Source: Mycobacterium sp. GA-2829
Lineage (GTDB): Bacteria; Actinomycetota; Actinomycetes; Mycobacteriales; Mycobacteriaceae
Assembly (NCBI RefSeq): GCF_001499965.1
Contig: NZ_LQIT01000016.1
Span: 1 to 64,000 of the forward strand
Direction: 5' to 3'
Length of the DNA: 64,000 bases
Each line of letters begins with the position of its first letter. The stretch's first letter is position 1. Made by a program: the position numbers and the translations under genes. This document shows positions 1 through 7,954 of the stretch, one piece after another. The notes under the pieces were generated by a model. That model made no database searches and was not told the DNA's origin. It saw only the letters and a list, made by a program, of their open reading frames with translations.

Positions 1-93
1 AAGGTCGACCCCTATCCCGGTCCCAGCGGCGAACGCGCCGACTGGTGGTGGTACACACCCTTCGAACCCAAAGCACCACCGAGCAGCAACTAA
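1..93 (+). CDS. C-terminal end of an unidentified protein (5' part outside window)
   Basis: An open frame runs from the window edge to a TAA stop and gives 30 residues, with a tryptophan-rich stretch (DWWWYTPFEP) followed by a proline/serine tail. Codon use fits the surrounding genes, so it is probably the true end of a gene that starts before the window. The fragment is too short to assign a family or function. Confidence 0.5.
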   Translation, partial: KVDPYPGPSGERADWWWYTPFEPKAPPSSN

Positions 94-107
94 CCCCCGC
101 CGGGCGC

Positions 108-125
108 CGTCAATACCTATTGACG
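108..125. repeat. Inverted repeat CGTCAAT-N4-ATTGACG
   Basis: Two perfect 7-bp arms flank a 4-bp spacer just after the stop of the upstream gene. A near-identical element lies at 239-256. No T-run follows, so a classical intrinsic terminator is unlikely. An operator or mobile palindrome is possible. Confidence 0.45.
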
Positions 126-238
126 CACAAGGCAGTTGGTCGACATCGATGGCTCTGTTGACGCGCCCCGGAACACGGTCCTGATTCCGCAGGCACGTCG
201 GTGCCAACGCATCGCGCCCAAGATGCCGCGGCTGATCA

Positions 239-256
239 CGTCAACCGCCGTTGACG
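239..256. repeat. Inverted repeat CGTCAAC-N4-GTTGACG
   Basis: This is a second palindrome of the same design as the one at 108-125, differing by one base pair in each arm. The right arm contains TTGACG, which could also act as a -35 element. The 278-base stretch 94-371 otherwise holds only a possible -10 box (TACGCT, 327-332) and the Shine-Dalgarno of the lipoprotein gene. Confidence 0.45.
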
Positions 257-371
257 CGCGATAGAGCGAGTACCCCACCCCAGACCGCCGACCAATCTCA
301 CACAGCCGCAGGCGAGTAACAGTGCTTACGCTGGGTAATCCGTGGGTTCAGAAACTGCTCGGAGGAGACAT

Positions 372-1295
372 ATGCGTCGGCGGCTGCCGCAGTGGGCGAT
401 GACGGCAATGGCGATCGGCGGCGCGACGCTGCTCGTGAGCGGCTGCGAGGCGCAGGTCTGGGGCACGCCACCGGCCACCGACAGCGCCCCGCAGGCGACC
501 TTCCAAGCCCCGCAAGCACCGCAAGCGCCACCACCCCCGCAGGCCCCACCGGCGGCGCCCTTCGACGGACTGGAGGCGCGCGTCCAGCAGGCCACCGCCG
601 ACATGGACGCCAACGGCGCCGACGTCGCGATCGAGGTCCTCGACCGCACCACCGGCCAACGCGTCTCCAACGGCAACGGCAGACCCTTCCCGATCGCCTC
701 GGTGGTGAAGCTGTTCATCGCCGACGATCTGCTGCTGCGGACATCCGAAGGCGACACCGAGCTCTCCCCCGCCGACCGCAAATCCCTCGACGTCATGCTG
801 CGCTCCTCCGATGACAGCGCCGCCCAGATGTTCTGGGACCGCAGCGGCGGCAACGCCATCATCGGCCGCATCGTCGACCGCTACGGACTGACCGGCACCA
901 CCGCCCCCTACAACGGCCACTGGGACGTCACCCAGAGCACCGCCGGCGACCTCGTCACCTACTACGCCAAGCTGCTCGACGGGTCCGGCGGTCTCCCCAA
1001 GGAGCAGGCCGACATCATCATCGGCAACCTCGCCCAGTCCACCCCGACCGGAACCGACGGCTACCCGCAGCGGTTCGGCATCCCCGACGGCCTCAACGCC
1101 GAACCCGTCGCCGTCAAACAGGGCTGGTTCTGCTGCTGGAGCGGCGCGAACCAACTGCATGTCTCCACCGGAGTCGCCGGCCCCGACCGCCGCTACGTGA
1201 TCGCGATCGGCTCACTCGATCCCACTGACGCCGCCACCGCCCGCGAACACGTCACCGAAGTCGTCCAGACGATGTTCCCCGGCGGCAAGGTCTGA
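372..1295 (+). CDS. Beta-lactamase-like serine hydrolase lipoprotein (LppW-like)
   Basis: This 307-residue protein begins with a lipoprotein signal peptide ending in a lipobox (LVSGC, Cys25), so it should be anchored on the outer face of the plasma membrane. A Pro/Gln/Ala-rich linker follows at about residues 40-70. The rest resembles the class A beta-lactamase/DD-peptidase fold: SVVK at 110-113 fits the SxxK nucleophile motif, SDD at 146-148 sits where SDN is usual, and KQG at 249-251 replaces KTG. The altered motifs suggest it may not be an efficient beta-lactamase. Mycobacterial LppW has this architecture and similar length. The ATG at 372 was chosen over an upstream in-frame codon because GGAGGAG precedes it by 4-5 nt. 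It stands alone and converges on the next gene. Confidence 0.75.
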   Translation: MRRRLPQWAMTAMAIGGATLLVSGCEAQVWGTPPATDSAPQATFQAPQAPQAPPPPQAPPAAPFDGLEARVQQATADMDANGADVAIEVLDRTTGQRVSNGNGRPFPIASVVKLFIADDLLLRTSEGDTELSPADRKSLDVMLRSSDDSAAQMFWDRSGGNAIIGRIVDRYGLTGTTAPYNGHWDVTQSTAGDLVTYYAKLLDGSGGLPKEQADIIIGNLAQSTPTGTDGYPQRFGIPDGLNAEPVAVKQGWFCCWSGANQLHVSTGVAGPDRRYVIAIGSLDPTDAATAREHVTEVVQTMFPGGKV

Positions 1296-1304
1296 GCGGA
1301 GAGC

Positions 1305-2384
1305 TCAGCGGCGCGGCGTCGTCGTGATGTGCACGTGGTCGTAGTGGCCGTAACCGGTCGCCTGCGGACCCGCCGGCGTGTAGTACGTACCGCGCCAAAT
1401 CACGTCCTGGATCCCGAACCGGCCCGGGTCGCTCAACGCGAACGCAAGAATCTCGTTGCCGAGCGCGATGCCCTCGGGGCTCTCCGGGTTGGGAATCATG
1501 ATGTCGATCGCCAGACCGCTGGGATGCCACGGCTTCGAGTCGGGACGCACCCCGCCGATCTCCGATATCTGGGGGAACCGCGCGCTGACCGCCCTGGCGG
1601 CCATGATCGTGTTCGGCTGCAGCCCCGCCTCCGACGCGACGCCGACCGGCAGCGACTCCGGCAAAGCCGCGGCGGGCGGCGGGGCGACATCGCCGGGCGG
1701 CACCCCGGGCATCGCGGCGATCACCGGAGCCGGCGCGCTCTCCACCGCCGCCTGCTGCTGCGGTGTCAGCGCCGCGTACTGCGCCTCCGCCGCCGCGATC
1801 TGACGCAGCAGCTCACCCAACTTGGCCTGCAACTCTGCGCGCACTGCGGCGGCGGCCTCGGCCGCGGCGTCGGCATCGGCGGCCGACTTCTCCGACCCCC
1901 GCGCGGCGGCGGCCGCACGCTCCCGTGCGGACTGGTAAGACGCCATCTGGTCGGCTGCCACCGTGGCCACCGTCCGTCGCACCGACAGCTGATCGATGAG
2001 GTTCTGCGGCGAGGTCGCCGTCAGTACCGCCGCGGCCTGCCCGCCGCTCCCACTCATGTAGTGCATGGCCGCCACCCGGTTGACCGCCTCCTGGAACGGC
2101 GCGAGGGCGGCGTTCGCGGCTTCCAGTGCCGCCAGGTCGGCGCGGTGACGCTCGTCGGCCGCGGTCTGCTCGGCCAGCTTGGCGTCCGCGTCGCGCTGCG
2201 CCGCGGTGAGGGCTTCGCGGCTCTGCACCGCCCGCTGGGACAGCTCGGTGAGTTTGGCCATCGCGTCGGCCGCCGGATCCGCCTTGACGTCGCCCAGCGA
2301 TACCGAGACCACCAGGGCCGCGGTCGCGAAACCACACAACGTTCGACGGAGGCAGGTGCGAACTCCGGTCACGCGGATAGTCAC
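1305..2384 (-). CDS. Secreted coiled-coil protein with C-terminal M15-like (HxSGxAxD / HYDHVH) domain
   Basis: This 359-residue protein has an N-terminal signal peptide (hydrophobic core about residues 17-32, cleavage near KADP). A long Ala/Glu/Gln-rich coiled coil follows (about 38-215), like the helical hairpin at the front of RipA-type cell-wall proteins. A Pro/Ala linker comes next, then a C-terminal domain (about 265-359) with HPSGLAIDI and GHYDHVHI. These motifs resemble the zinc ligands of M15/VanY-like peptidases, and mycobacterial exported proteins such as Rv0320 share this tail. There is no NlpC/P60 domain. It is probably a cell-envelope protein that binds or trims peptidoglycan. 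Catalysis is inferred from motifs only. Confidence 0.7.
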   Translation of the reverse strand: MTIRVTGVRTCLRRTLCGFATAALVVSVSLGDVKADPAADAMAKLTELSQRAVQSREALTAAQRDADAKLAEQTAADERHRADLAALEAANAALAPFQEAVNRVAAMHYMSGSGGQAAAVLTATSPQNLIDQLSVRRTVATVAADQMASYQSARERAAAAARGSEKSAADADAAAEAAAAVRAELQAKLGELLRQIAAAEAQYAALTPQQQAAVESAPAPVIAAMPGVPPGDVAPPPAAALPESLPVGVASEAGLQPNTIMAARAVSARFPQISEIGGVRPDSKPWHPSGLAIDIMIPNPESPEGIALGNEILAFALSDPGRFGIQDVIWRGTYYTPAGPQATGYGHYDHVHITTTPRR

Positions 2385-2479
2385 GATCCTTCGCTCTTGC
2401 GGCCCGTCCCGGCCCGGCTGTCGATGTCCCGGGCAAGGCTACGAACTGACACCGAAGATGTCCACCCAGCAAACGCGAG

Positions 2480-4057
2480 TCACCCCACCGCCGACGACGA
2501 TGGTGGCGCCGAACCACCGTGCGTCTTACCGGCTTTCATGATCCGGATGATCTCCTCGCAGTCGGCCGCCGACGGCTGACCCATCGCCGGGGTGTAGCCG
2601 TACACCTCGTGCAACGGCACCGCGCTGGCGCGACCGTCGAGGATGTCCACCGAATCGGTGCCGATCAGGCCCGGATGGTGCACCCCGCACGCCTCGGCCA
2701 CCTTGACCAGATCACGACGCAGCGTCTTGATGTAGTTCGCGACCCGCTCGGCCTTCACCTCCGGCACCAGACCCCGCGCCAGCCACGCGTTCTGCGTGGC
2801 CACCCCGGTCGGGCACGTGTCGGTGTGACACTTCTGCGCCTGGATGCAGCCGATCGCGAGCATCGCCTCCCGCGCGACGTTGACCATGTCGCAGCCCAGC
2901 GCGAACGCCACCACCGCGTTGTCCGGCAGCCCGAGCTTCCCGCCGCCGATGAACGTGACCCGCTCATGCAGCCCGCGGTCGGCGAAGATCCGGTACACCT
3001 GCGAGAAGCCCAGCTGGAACGGCAGTGACACCGAGTCGGTGAAGATCAGCGGCGCCGCACCGGTGCCGCCCTCACCGCCGTCGATCGTCACGAAGTCCAC
3101 CCCGCGGTCGGTGTCGCACATCAACTCGGTCAGCTCGTACCAGAAGTCGAGGTCGCCGACCGCCGCCTTGATCCCCACCGGCAGCCCGGTCTCGGCGGCC
3201 AGCAGTTCGACCCAGTCCAGCAGGCTGTCGGTGTCGGAGAACTCGGCGTGCCGCGACGGGCTGACGCAGTCGCGTCCGGCCGGGATGCCGCGCGCCGCCG
3301 CGATCTCCGCGGACACCTTCGGTGCGGGCAGCAATCCGCCCAGGCTCGGTTTGGCGCCCTGGCTCAGCTTGATCTCCAACGCCCGCACCGGCGCCCCGGC
3401 CACCACGTTCTTCAGCTTCTCCAGGCTGAAGCGGCCTTCGTCGTCGCGGCATCCGAAGTAGGCGGTGCCGATCTGGAAGATCAGGTCCCCGCCGCAGCGG
3501 TGAAACCGCGAGACGCCGCCCTCGCCGGTGTTGTGCAGGCATCCGGCCATGGCGGCGCCCCGGTTGAGTGCCTCCACGGCGTTGCCCGACAGCGATCCGA
3601 AGCTCATCGCCGAGATGTTGACCACCGAGTCCGGCCGGAACGCCAGGCGACGGCCGCGCGCGGCGCCCAGCACCTTCGCACTCGGCAGGTCCACCTCGTG
3701 CCCGGCCGTCGGCGTCGACGCCGGGCCGTTACGGCCGAACGTGCGGTGCTTGATCACCGGGTAACCGCTGGTGTGCTCGACGTCGTTGTCGGTGCCGAAC
3801 CCGAAGTAGTTGTTCGCCTTCTTCGACGACGCGTACACCCACCGCCGCTGGTCGCGGGTGAACGGGCGCTCCTCGTCGTTGGCGGCGACGATGTACTGCC
3901 GCAGCTCCGGGCCGACCGATTCGAGCAGGTACCGCGCATGCCCGACGACAGGAAAGTTGCGCAGCAACGCGTGTCTGCGCTGGAAGAGGTCCCGTACGCC
4001 GACCGCTGCGACCGCCGAGGCGGCCGCTGTGGCGAGACCCCGAACGGCCCGGCTCAT
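2480..4057 (-). CDS. FMN-binding glutamate synthase family protein
   Basis: This 525-residue protein resembles the synthase domain of ferredoxin-type or large-subunit glutamate synthase. It has a beta/alpha barrel with an FMN/phosphate-binding stretch (GGEGGTGAAP) and a Cys cluster (C-x5-C-x4-C in GCIQAQKCHTDTC) expected to hold a 3Fe-4S centre. The glutaminase domain is absent, so it is a stand-alone oxidoreductase whose substrate is not certain. The N-terminus has a short hydrophobic stretch (residues 6-20) that may be a membrane anchor. The nearest genes are unrelated, which gives no pathway hint. The family call is firm and the function is not. Confidence 0.85.
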   Translation of the reverse strand: MSRAVRGLATAAASAVAAVGVRDLFQRRHALLRNFPVVGHARYLLESVGPELRQYIVAANDEERPFTRDQRRWVYASSKKANNYFGFGTDNDVEHTSGYPVIKHRTFGRNGPASTPTAGHEVDLPSAKVLGAARGRRLAFRPDSVVNISAMSFGSLSGNAVEALNRGAAMAGCLHNTGEGGVSRFHRCGGDLIFQIGTAYFGCRDDEGRFSLEKLKNVVAGAPVRALEIKLSQGAKPSLGGLLPAPKVSAEIAAARGIPAGRDCVSPSRHAEFSDTDSLLDWVELLAAETGLPVGIKAAVGDLDFWYELTELMCDTDRGVDFVTIDGGEGGTGAAPLIFTDSVSLPFQLGFSQVYRIFADRGLHERVTFIGGGKLGLPDNAVVAFALGCDMVNVAREAMLAIGCIQAQKCHTDTCPTGVATQNAWLARGLVPEVKAERVANYIKTLRRDLVKVAEACGVHHPGLIGTDSVDILDGRASAVPLHEVYGYTPAMGQPSAADCEEIIRIMKAGKTHGGSAPPSSSAVG

Positions 4058-4096
4058 GGCCGCAGGGTTTCCGGGCGGCCCGAGACCGAAACCCCG

Positions 4097-5278
4097 TCAG
4101 ATCGGCCCGACGCGTCCGGTCAGCCAGCGGATCGTGCGGGCCTCGCTGTCGCGGTAGGGCTGACCGTCGGGCCGCAGCAGGTCGTGGAACCAGACCTCCG
4201 GCGTCGACGTGTACGGCTTCTCCCAGGAGTCCCATGGCAGGTGGGTCTGGGTCTTACCGCGCATGAACCCCCAGTTGTAGGCGCCGACGCCGAGGCGTTT
4301 GGCCAGCGGCAGGATGGCCTCGATCGTGCTGCCGAACTCGCGGGCGAGGTACTCGGTGCAGATGATGGGCCTACCGAGGGGCCGCAGTTCGTTGATGCGC
4401 GTCTCGAATTCGCCGGGATCACCGTAGTTGTGGAACGTGATCACGTCGGACTGGTCGAGCTGGGTCCGGACGATCGCGCTGCGGCGCGCGGGATCGGCCC
4501 ATTCCCCGTCCCACACCCCGCTGGTGAGCGGGTGGATGACGTCGACCTCGCGGGCCCAGCCGAACACCTGCGGCAGCAGTTCGGCGACCCGGTCGAGTTT
4601 GTCCCTGCGCTCCACGTGGCGGTACTGCGGGGCAGGGTTGTCGGGTTCGTTCCACAGGTCCCAGCCGAGGACGCGCTCGTCGTCGCGGAACTGCTTCATC
4701 ACCCCGACGACGTAGTCGCGCATGATGCGCCGGTACCGCGGGTCGGCGATGTAGTCGGCACCGGGCCCCTGCACCCAGCCGGAGTTGTGCACCCCGGCTC
4801 GCGGGTCGCGTTGCCTGCCGAGTTTGGGGTGCGGATCCCAGCACGAGTCGAACAGCACGAACAGCGGGCGGATGCCGTGCCGGGCGGCGGTCGCGACGAA
4901 CTGTTCGAGCCGGCGCTGGAAGCCGTTGCGGTCCTGCGCCCACAGCTGGTCGTGCAGGAAGACCCGCATCGTGTTCAGACCCATCCGGCGGGCCAGCAGC
5001 AGTTCGCTGTGGATCCGGCGCCGGTCGAACGTCGCGCCCTGGAACATCTCGAGCTGGTTGATCGCGTTCGAGGGAATGTAGTTCGCTCCGACGAGCCAGC
5101 CCTGCTGCTGGTACCAGGCGTTCGCGCGGGCGGCCGACCACCGGCCCGATGCCGCCGATGCGGTCGGCAACTTGGACGCCGCCACTGACGCCGCGATCAG
5201 CGCGGGCAGGAACAGCGCGCGTCGGCGGGCCAGGACGCGACGGCCCGGGTCGGCCGGTGTTTCGGGTGTGGAAGTCAA
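4097..5278 (-). CDS. Secreted GH5-type glycoside hydrolase (cellulase/mannanase fold), copy 1
   Basis: This 393-residue protein has an N-terminal export signal with an arginine-rich start (ARRRALFLP) before a hydrophobic core, consistent with Tat or Sec export. The mature part is a TIM-barrel glycosidase. GWDLWNEPDNP carries the predicted acid/base Glu and ICTEYLAR the predicted nucleophile Glu. HNSGW and a DSCWDP motif look like substrate-cleft residues. The substrate could be a beta-glucan, mannan or the cell's own arabinogalactan or lipomannan, and sequence alone does not decide. A close paralogue lies at 57294-58427 with the same motifs throughout. No operon partner is visible. Confidence 0.75.
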   Translation of the reverse strand: MTSTPETPADPGRRVLARRRALFLPALIAASVAASKLPTASAASGRWSAARANAWYQQQGWLVGANYIPSNAINQLEMFQGATFDRRRIHSELLLARRMGLNTMRVFLHDQLWAQDRNGFQRRLEQFVATAARHGIRPLFVLFDSCWDPHPKLGRQRDPRAGVHNSGWVQGPGADYIADPRYRRIMRDYVVGVMKQFRDDERVLGWDLWNEPDNPAPQYRHVERRDKLDRVAELLPQVFGWAREVDVIHPLTSGVWDGEWADPARRSAIVRTQLDQSDVITFHNYGDPGEFETRINELRPLGRPIICTEYLAREFGSTIEAILPLAKRLGVGAYNWGFMRGKTQTHLPWDSWEKPYTSTPEVWFHDLLRPDGQPYRDSEARTIRWLTGRVGPI

Positions 5279-5564
5279 AGTGCAGCTCCGGATCCCAGGT
5301 GATGGCGGTGAGCGTCGGCTCGACGGAAGGAGGCAGCGCAGCGCCCGCCCTCTTTGTCGTACCCGGGGGGTGGGGACGCTACAAATCGGTGATCATGAAA
5401 ATGCGCTAAAACCCCTATGGCGCAGGCGATTCGGAAAACCGGTGTGTTCTTTCTCACTGCCGACCCCGAAACCGGCCGCTTCATGATTCGGGTGCTCGGA
5501 GGCGGATCGAGGCGGTAACGTGAGCAAACACGCATCGGGGCGTGTCGCCATTGGGGAGCCGTTG

Positions 5565-6647
5565 ATGCACTGGTTGAGCAAGTGGTGGAATCAGCCTGAC
5601 CACTTCGACTGGCTCAGCGGTTATCTGCAGACCCGCGGTTTGGCCACCCCGCTGCGCCGGGCGTTGGCCGTCGTCGCCGCGTCGCTGGCGTTGGTGCCGA
5701 TCAATGCGCTGTGGGGCCCGACGTGGGTGGACCGCCGCATCGGGCTGGTGCTCGCGGTGGCGGCTTCGCTGGCCGGGGTCAGCCTGGCCGTACTGTGGCT
5801 CAAGCGGTGGCCCACCAAGACCGAGTCGATCGTGTTCGCCGCGGTGGGCAGCGCAACCATCGCGGGCGGGTGTCTGTGGCAGGCCGAACCGCTGATCGGG
5901 CTGATGTCGTGCACTGCCCTCGCAGTCTCCGGCGGGTACATCGCGTTCTTCCACACCGCCCGCTACATGTTGCTGAACTTCCTGCTGGCCGTGCTGGTCG
6001 GGGCGTGGCAGGCCTACCAGGTGGCCGTCCAGGGGCAACCCGTGTTCGCGCTCACCGGATACTTCCTGGTCCTGGAGCTGAACCTCGGGGTGCCGTTCGC
6101 GATCCAGGTCGTGGTGCGCGCGCTGGGCACCGACCTGCTGCGCTCGGACCGGGATCCGCTGACCGGACTGCTCAACCGGCGGGCGTTCACCCACGCGGTG
6201 GTCGGGCGGCTGGTGGCCCGCGCCGACCGGGCCCACCTGGCGGTCGCGCTCCTCGACCTGGACCGGTTCAAGTCGATCAACGACCACTACGGGCATGCCA
6301 GCGGGGACACCGCGCTGGTCGACGTCGCCGAGGCGTTGACGGCGGCCTGCGCCGAGACCGCGCTGCTGTGCCGCATGGGCGGTGAGGAGTTCCTGATCGC
6401 CGACATCGTGACCACGCCCGCGCCGACCGCGTGGGCCGAGCGGCTCTGCGCCGCGGTGCACTCCACCCCGTTCCGGCTCACCGCCAGCGTCGGCACGGCC
6501 ACCGTCCCGTTGCGGGAAGCCATGCCCGACGCGGCCGACGAGATCTTCCAACGGCTGATCACCGAGGCCGACACCGCGATGTACGCCGCCAAGCGGCGCG
6601 GCGGCAACCAGATCCAGCACGCGGGCGACGCGCGGGCGGCTAGCTGA
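5565..6647 (+). CDS. Membrane-bound GGDEF diguanylate cyclase
   Basis: The N-terminal half has about six predicted transmembrane helices. The C-terminal half is a GGDEF domain with an intact active-site loop (GGEEF) and the DPLTGLLNRRAF and DLDRFKSINDHYGH motifs, so it should make cyclic di-GMP from GTP. No RxxD inhibitory site is present five residues before GGEEF, so product inhibition by the usual route is unlikely. No EAL domain is attached. I chose the ATG at 5565 because GGGGAG precedes it by 6 nt. A GTG at 5520 in the same frame is an alternative that adds 15 residues. The 3' end overlaps the convergent P-loop gene by 8 bp. Confidence 0.85.
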   Translation: MHWLSKWWNQPDHFDWLSGYLQTRGLATPLRRALAVVAASLALVPINALWGPTWVDRRIGLVLAVAASLAGVSLAVLWLKRWPTKTESIVFAAVGSATIAGGCLWQAEPLIGLMSCTALAVSGGYIAFFHTARYMLLNFLLAVLVGAWQAYQVAVQGQPVFALTGYFLVLELNLGVPFAIQVVVRALGTDLLRSDRDPLTGLLNRRAFTHAVVGRLVARADRAHLAVALLDLDRFKSINDHYGHASGDTALVDVAEALTAACAETALLCRMGGEEFLIADIVTTPAPTAWAERLCAAVHSTPFRLTASVGTATVPLREAMPDAADEIFQRLITEADTAMYAAKRRGGNQIQHAGDARAAS

Positions 6648-7197
6648 GCGCCGCTGTCCATCGCAATGTGTCGCCGATGTTGGTGACGATCCAGTCGGCG
6701 GCCGAGCGCGGGTCGTGGGTGGCGATGAACGCGTCCTCCTGGGTGGCCCAGCGGTCCCAGTGCGCGGCGAAGACCTCCCCGTCGCGCCGCAGCGCGCGGC
6801 GTTTGCGCTCGTCGTCGGGCGCGTCGACCCAGATGCCCTGGTCGGCGAGCGCGCGGTTGGGTGCGGTCAGCGCGCCGACGCCTTCGACGATGATCCGCCG
6901 GTCCGGGTCGACGGTGCGCCACCCGCCGGGGGCGTCGGTCGCCCAGTCCCAGGTGCGCCACCGGCCGGGCCTGCCCACGGCGCGCGGTTCCAGCAGCGCC
7001 ACCCGGACGTGGTCGACGGCCCACGCCAGCCCGCCCCAGCCGGGATAGATGTCGTCGAGCGCGACGATCACGCTCGACTCCCACGCCAGGCTCAGCCGCG
7101 CGGCCAACGTTGATTTGCCCGAACCCGACCGGCCGTCGACCAGCACGGTGCGGGCGCCGCGCTCGGAGAGGCGGCGCGCGAGGTCATCGACTTCCAA
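6640..7197 (-). CDS. Small P-loop kinase (uridine kinase-like) at the end of the thiamine-riboswitch operon
   Basis: This 185-residue soluble protein has a Walker A motif (GRSGSGKST, about residues 22-30) and the general shape of uridine/nucleoside kinase-like P-loop proteins (DDIYPGW, later IIVEG and a lid rich in Arg). Its start overlaps the end of the upstream ykoC-like gene by 14 bp, so it is the last gene of the ykoE-ykoD-ykoC operon and probably shares the TPP riboswitch. That context suggests a role in phosphorylating an imported pyrimidine or thiamine precursor. This is inference only, and many actinobacteria have similar ATP-binding proteins of unknown substrate. Confidence 0.65.
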   Translation of the reverse strand: MEVDDLARRLSERGARTVLVDGRSGSGKSTLAARLSLAWESSVIVALDDIYPGWGGLAWAVDHVRVALLEPRAVGRPGRWRTWDWATDAPGGWRTVDPDRRIIVEGVGALTAPNRALADQGIWVDAPDDERKRRALRRDGEVFAAHWDRWATQEDAFIATHDPRSAADWIVTNIGDTLRWTAALS

Positions 7198-7954
7198 TGA
7201 AGTTCCAGTGGCCGGTGGCGACGGACACCGCTATCGCGGTGGCGGCGATGCCGACTCCCGCCAGTACCAGACCGGTCTCGCGGGTCCCGAACCGCGACGG
7301 CCGGGCCCAGGTGCGGGTGGGATGGGCGCCGAAACCGCGGGCCTCCATCGCCGTGGCGAGCATGGAACCGCGGCGGATCGCGAACACCAGCAGTGCGAAG
7401 GCCTGACCCGCGGCGCGGCGGACGCGGTTGTGGTCGGCGACGCCGCGGGCGCGGCGCGCGTAGCCGAGGTAGTTCCAGTCCTGGCGCAGCAGGCCGACGG
7501 TGCGGACACCGGCCAGCGCACCCAGTACGAACCGGGCGGGCAGCCGCACCACCTGGCCGAGGCCGTCGGCGAGTTCGGTCGGATCGGTGTCGATGAACAG
7601 CAGCACCGACGGCAGCGCGATGGCCAGCACCCGCAGGAAGGTCGCGATCGCGAGGCTGATGGAGCCGTCGCTGACCGTGATGAGCAGGAACTGCCAGTGC
7701 ACGGTGCCGCTGCGCTCGCCGTAGAGCAGGATCGTCAGCGCGGTCAGCCCCGCCGCGACCATCAGCAGGGCGCCGCGCACCAGCACCGCGCGCCACGGGA
7801 TCCCGAGCGCGAGGACCAGCACCAGTTCGAGGGCCACCGCGGTCAGCGCCGACACCCAGTCGAGGCTGGCCACCAGGCCGAGCGCGATCACCAGCGCGGC
7901 CGCCAGCTTCGCGACCGGGTTGATTCCTGGCTGGGTGGTGTCGACGGTGGTCAC
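7184..7954 (-). CDS. ykoC: ECF transporter transmembrane protein EcfT (YkoC-like)
   Basis: This 256-residue integral membrane protein has the EcfT/CbiQ layout: several N-terminal helices, then a cytoplasmic region with Ala-Arg-Gly coupling motifs (ARRARG near residue 165 and MEARGFGA near 203) that grip the ATPases, then C-terminal helices. Its start overlaps the ATPase gene by 4 bp (ATGA) and its end overlaps the P-loop kinase gene. Together with the double ATPase and the YkoE-like substrate-binding component it forms a dedicated ECF importer. The TPP riboswitch upstream of the operon points to hydroxymethylpyrimidine or thiamine as cargo. Confidence 0.85.
   Translation of the reverse strand: MTTVDTTQPGINPVAKLAAALVIALGLVASLDWVSALTAVALELVLVLALGIPWRAVLVRGALLMVAAGLTALTILLYGERSGTVHWQFLLITVSDGSISLAIATFLRVLAIALPSVLLFIDTDPTELADGLGQVVRLPARFVLGALAGVRTVGLLRQDWNYLGYARRARGVADHNRVRRAAGQAFALLVFAIRRGSMLATAMEARGFGAHPTRTWARPSRFGTRETGLVLAGVGIAATAIAVSVATGHWNFIGSR

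Noticed and set aside
3248-5188. Plus-strand frame of about 640 codons across two minus-strand genes
   Set aside because: It crosses two well-supported genes and shows only shadow-frame composition.
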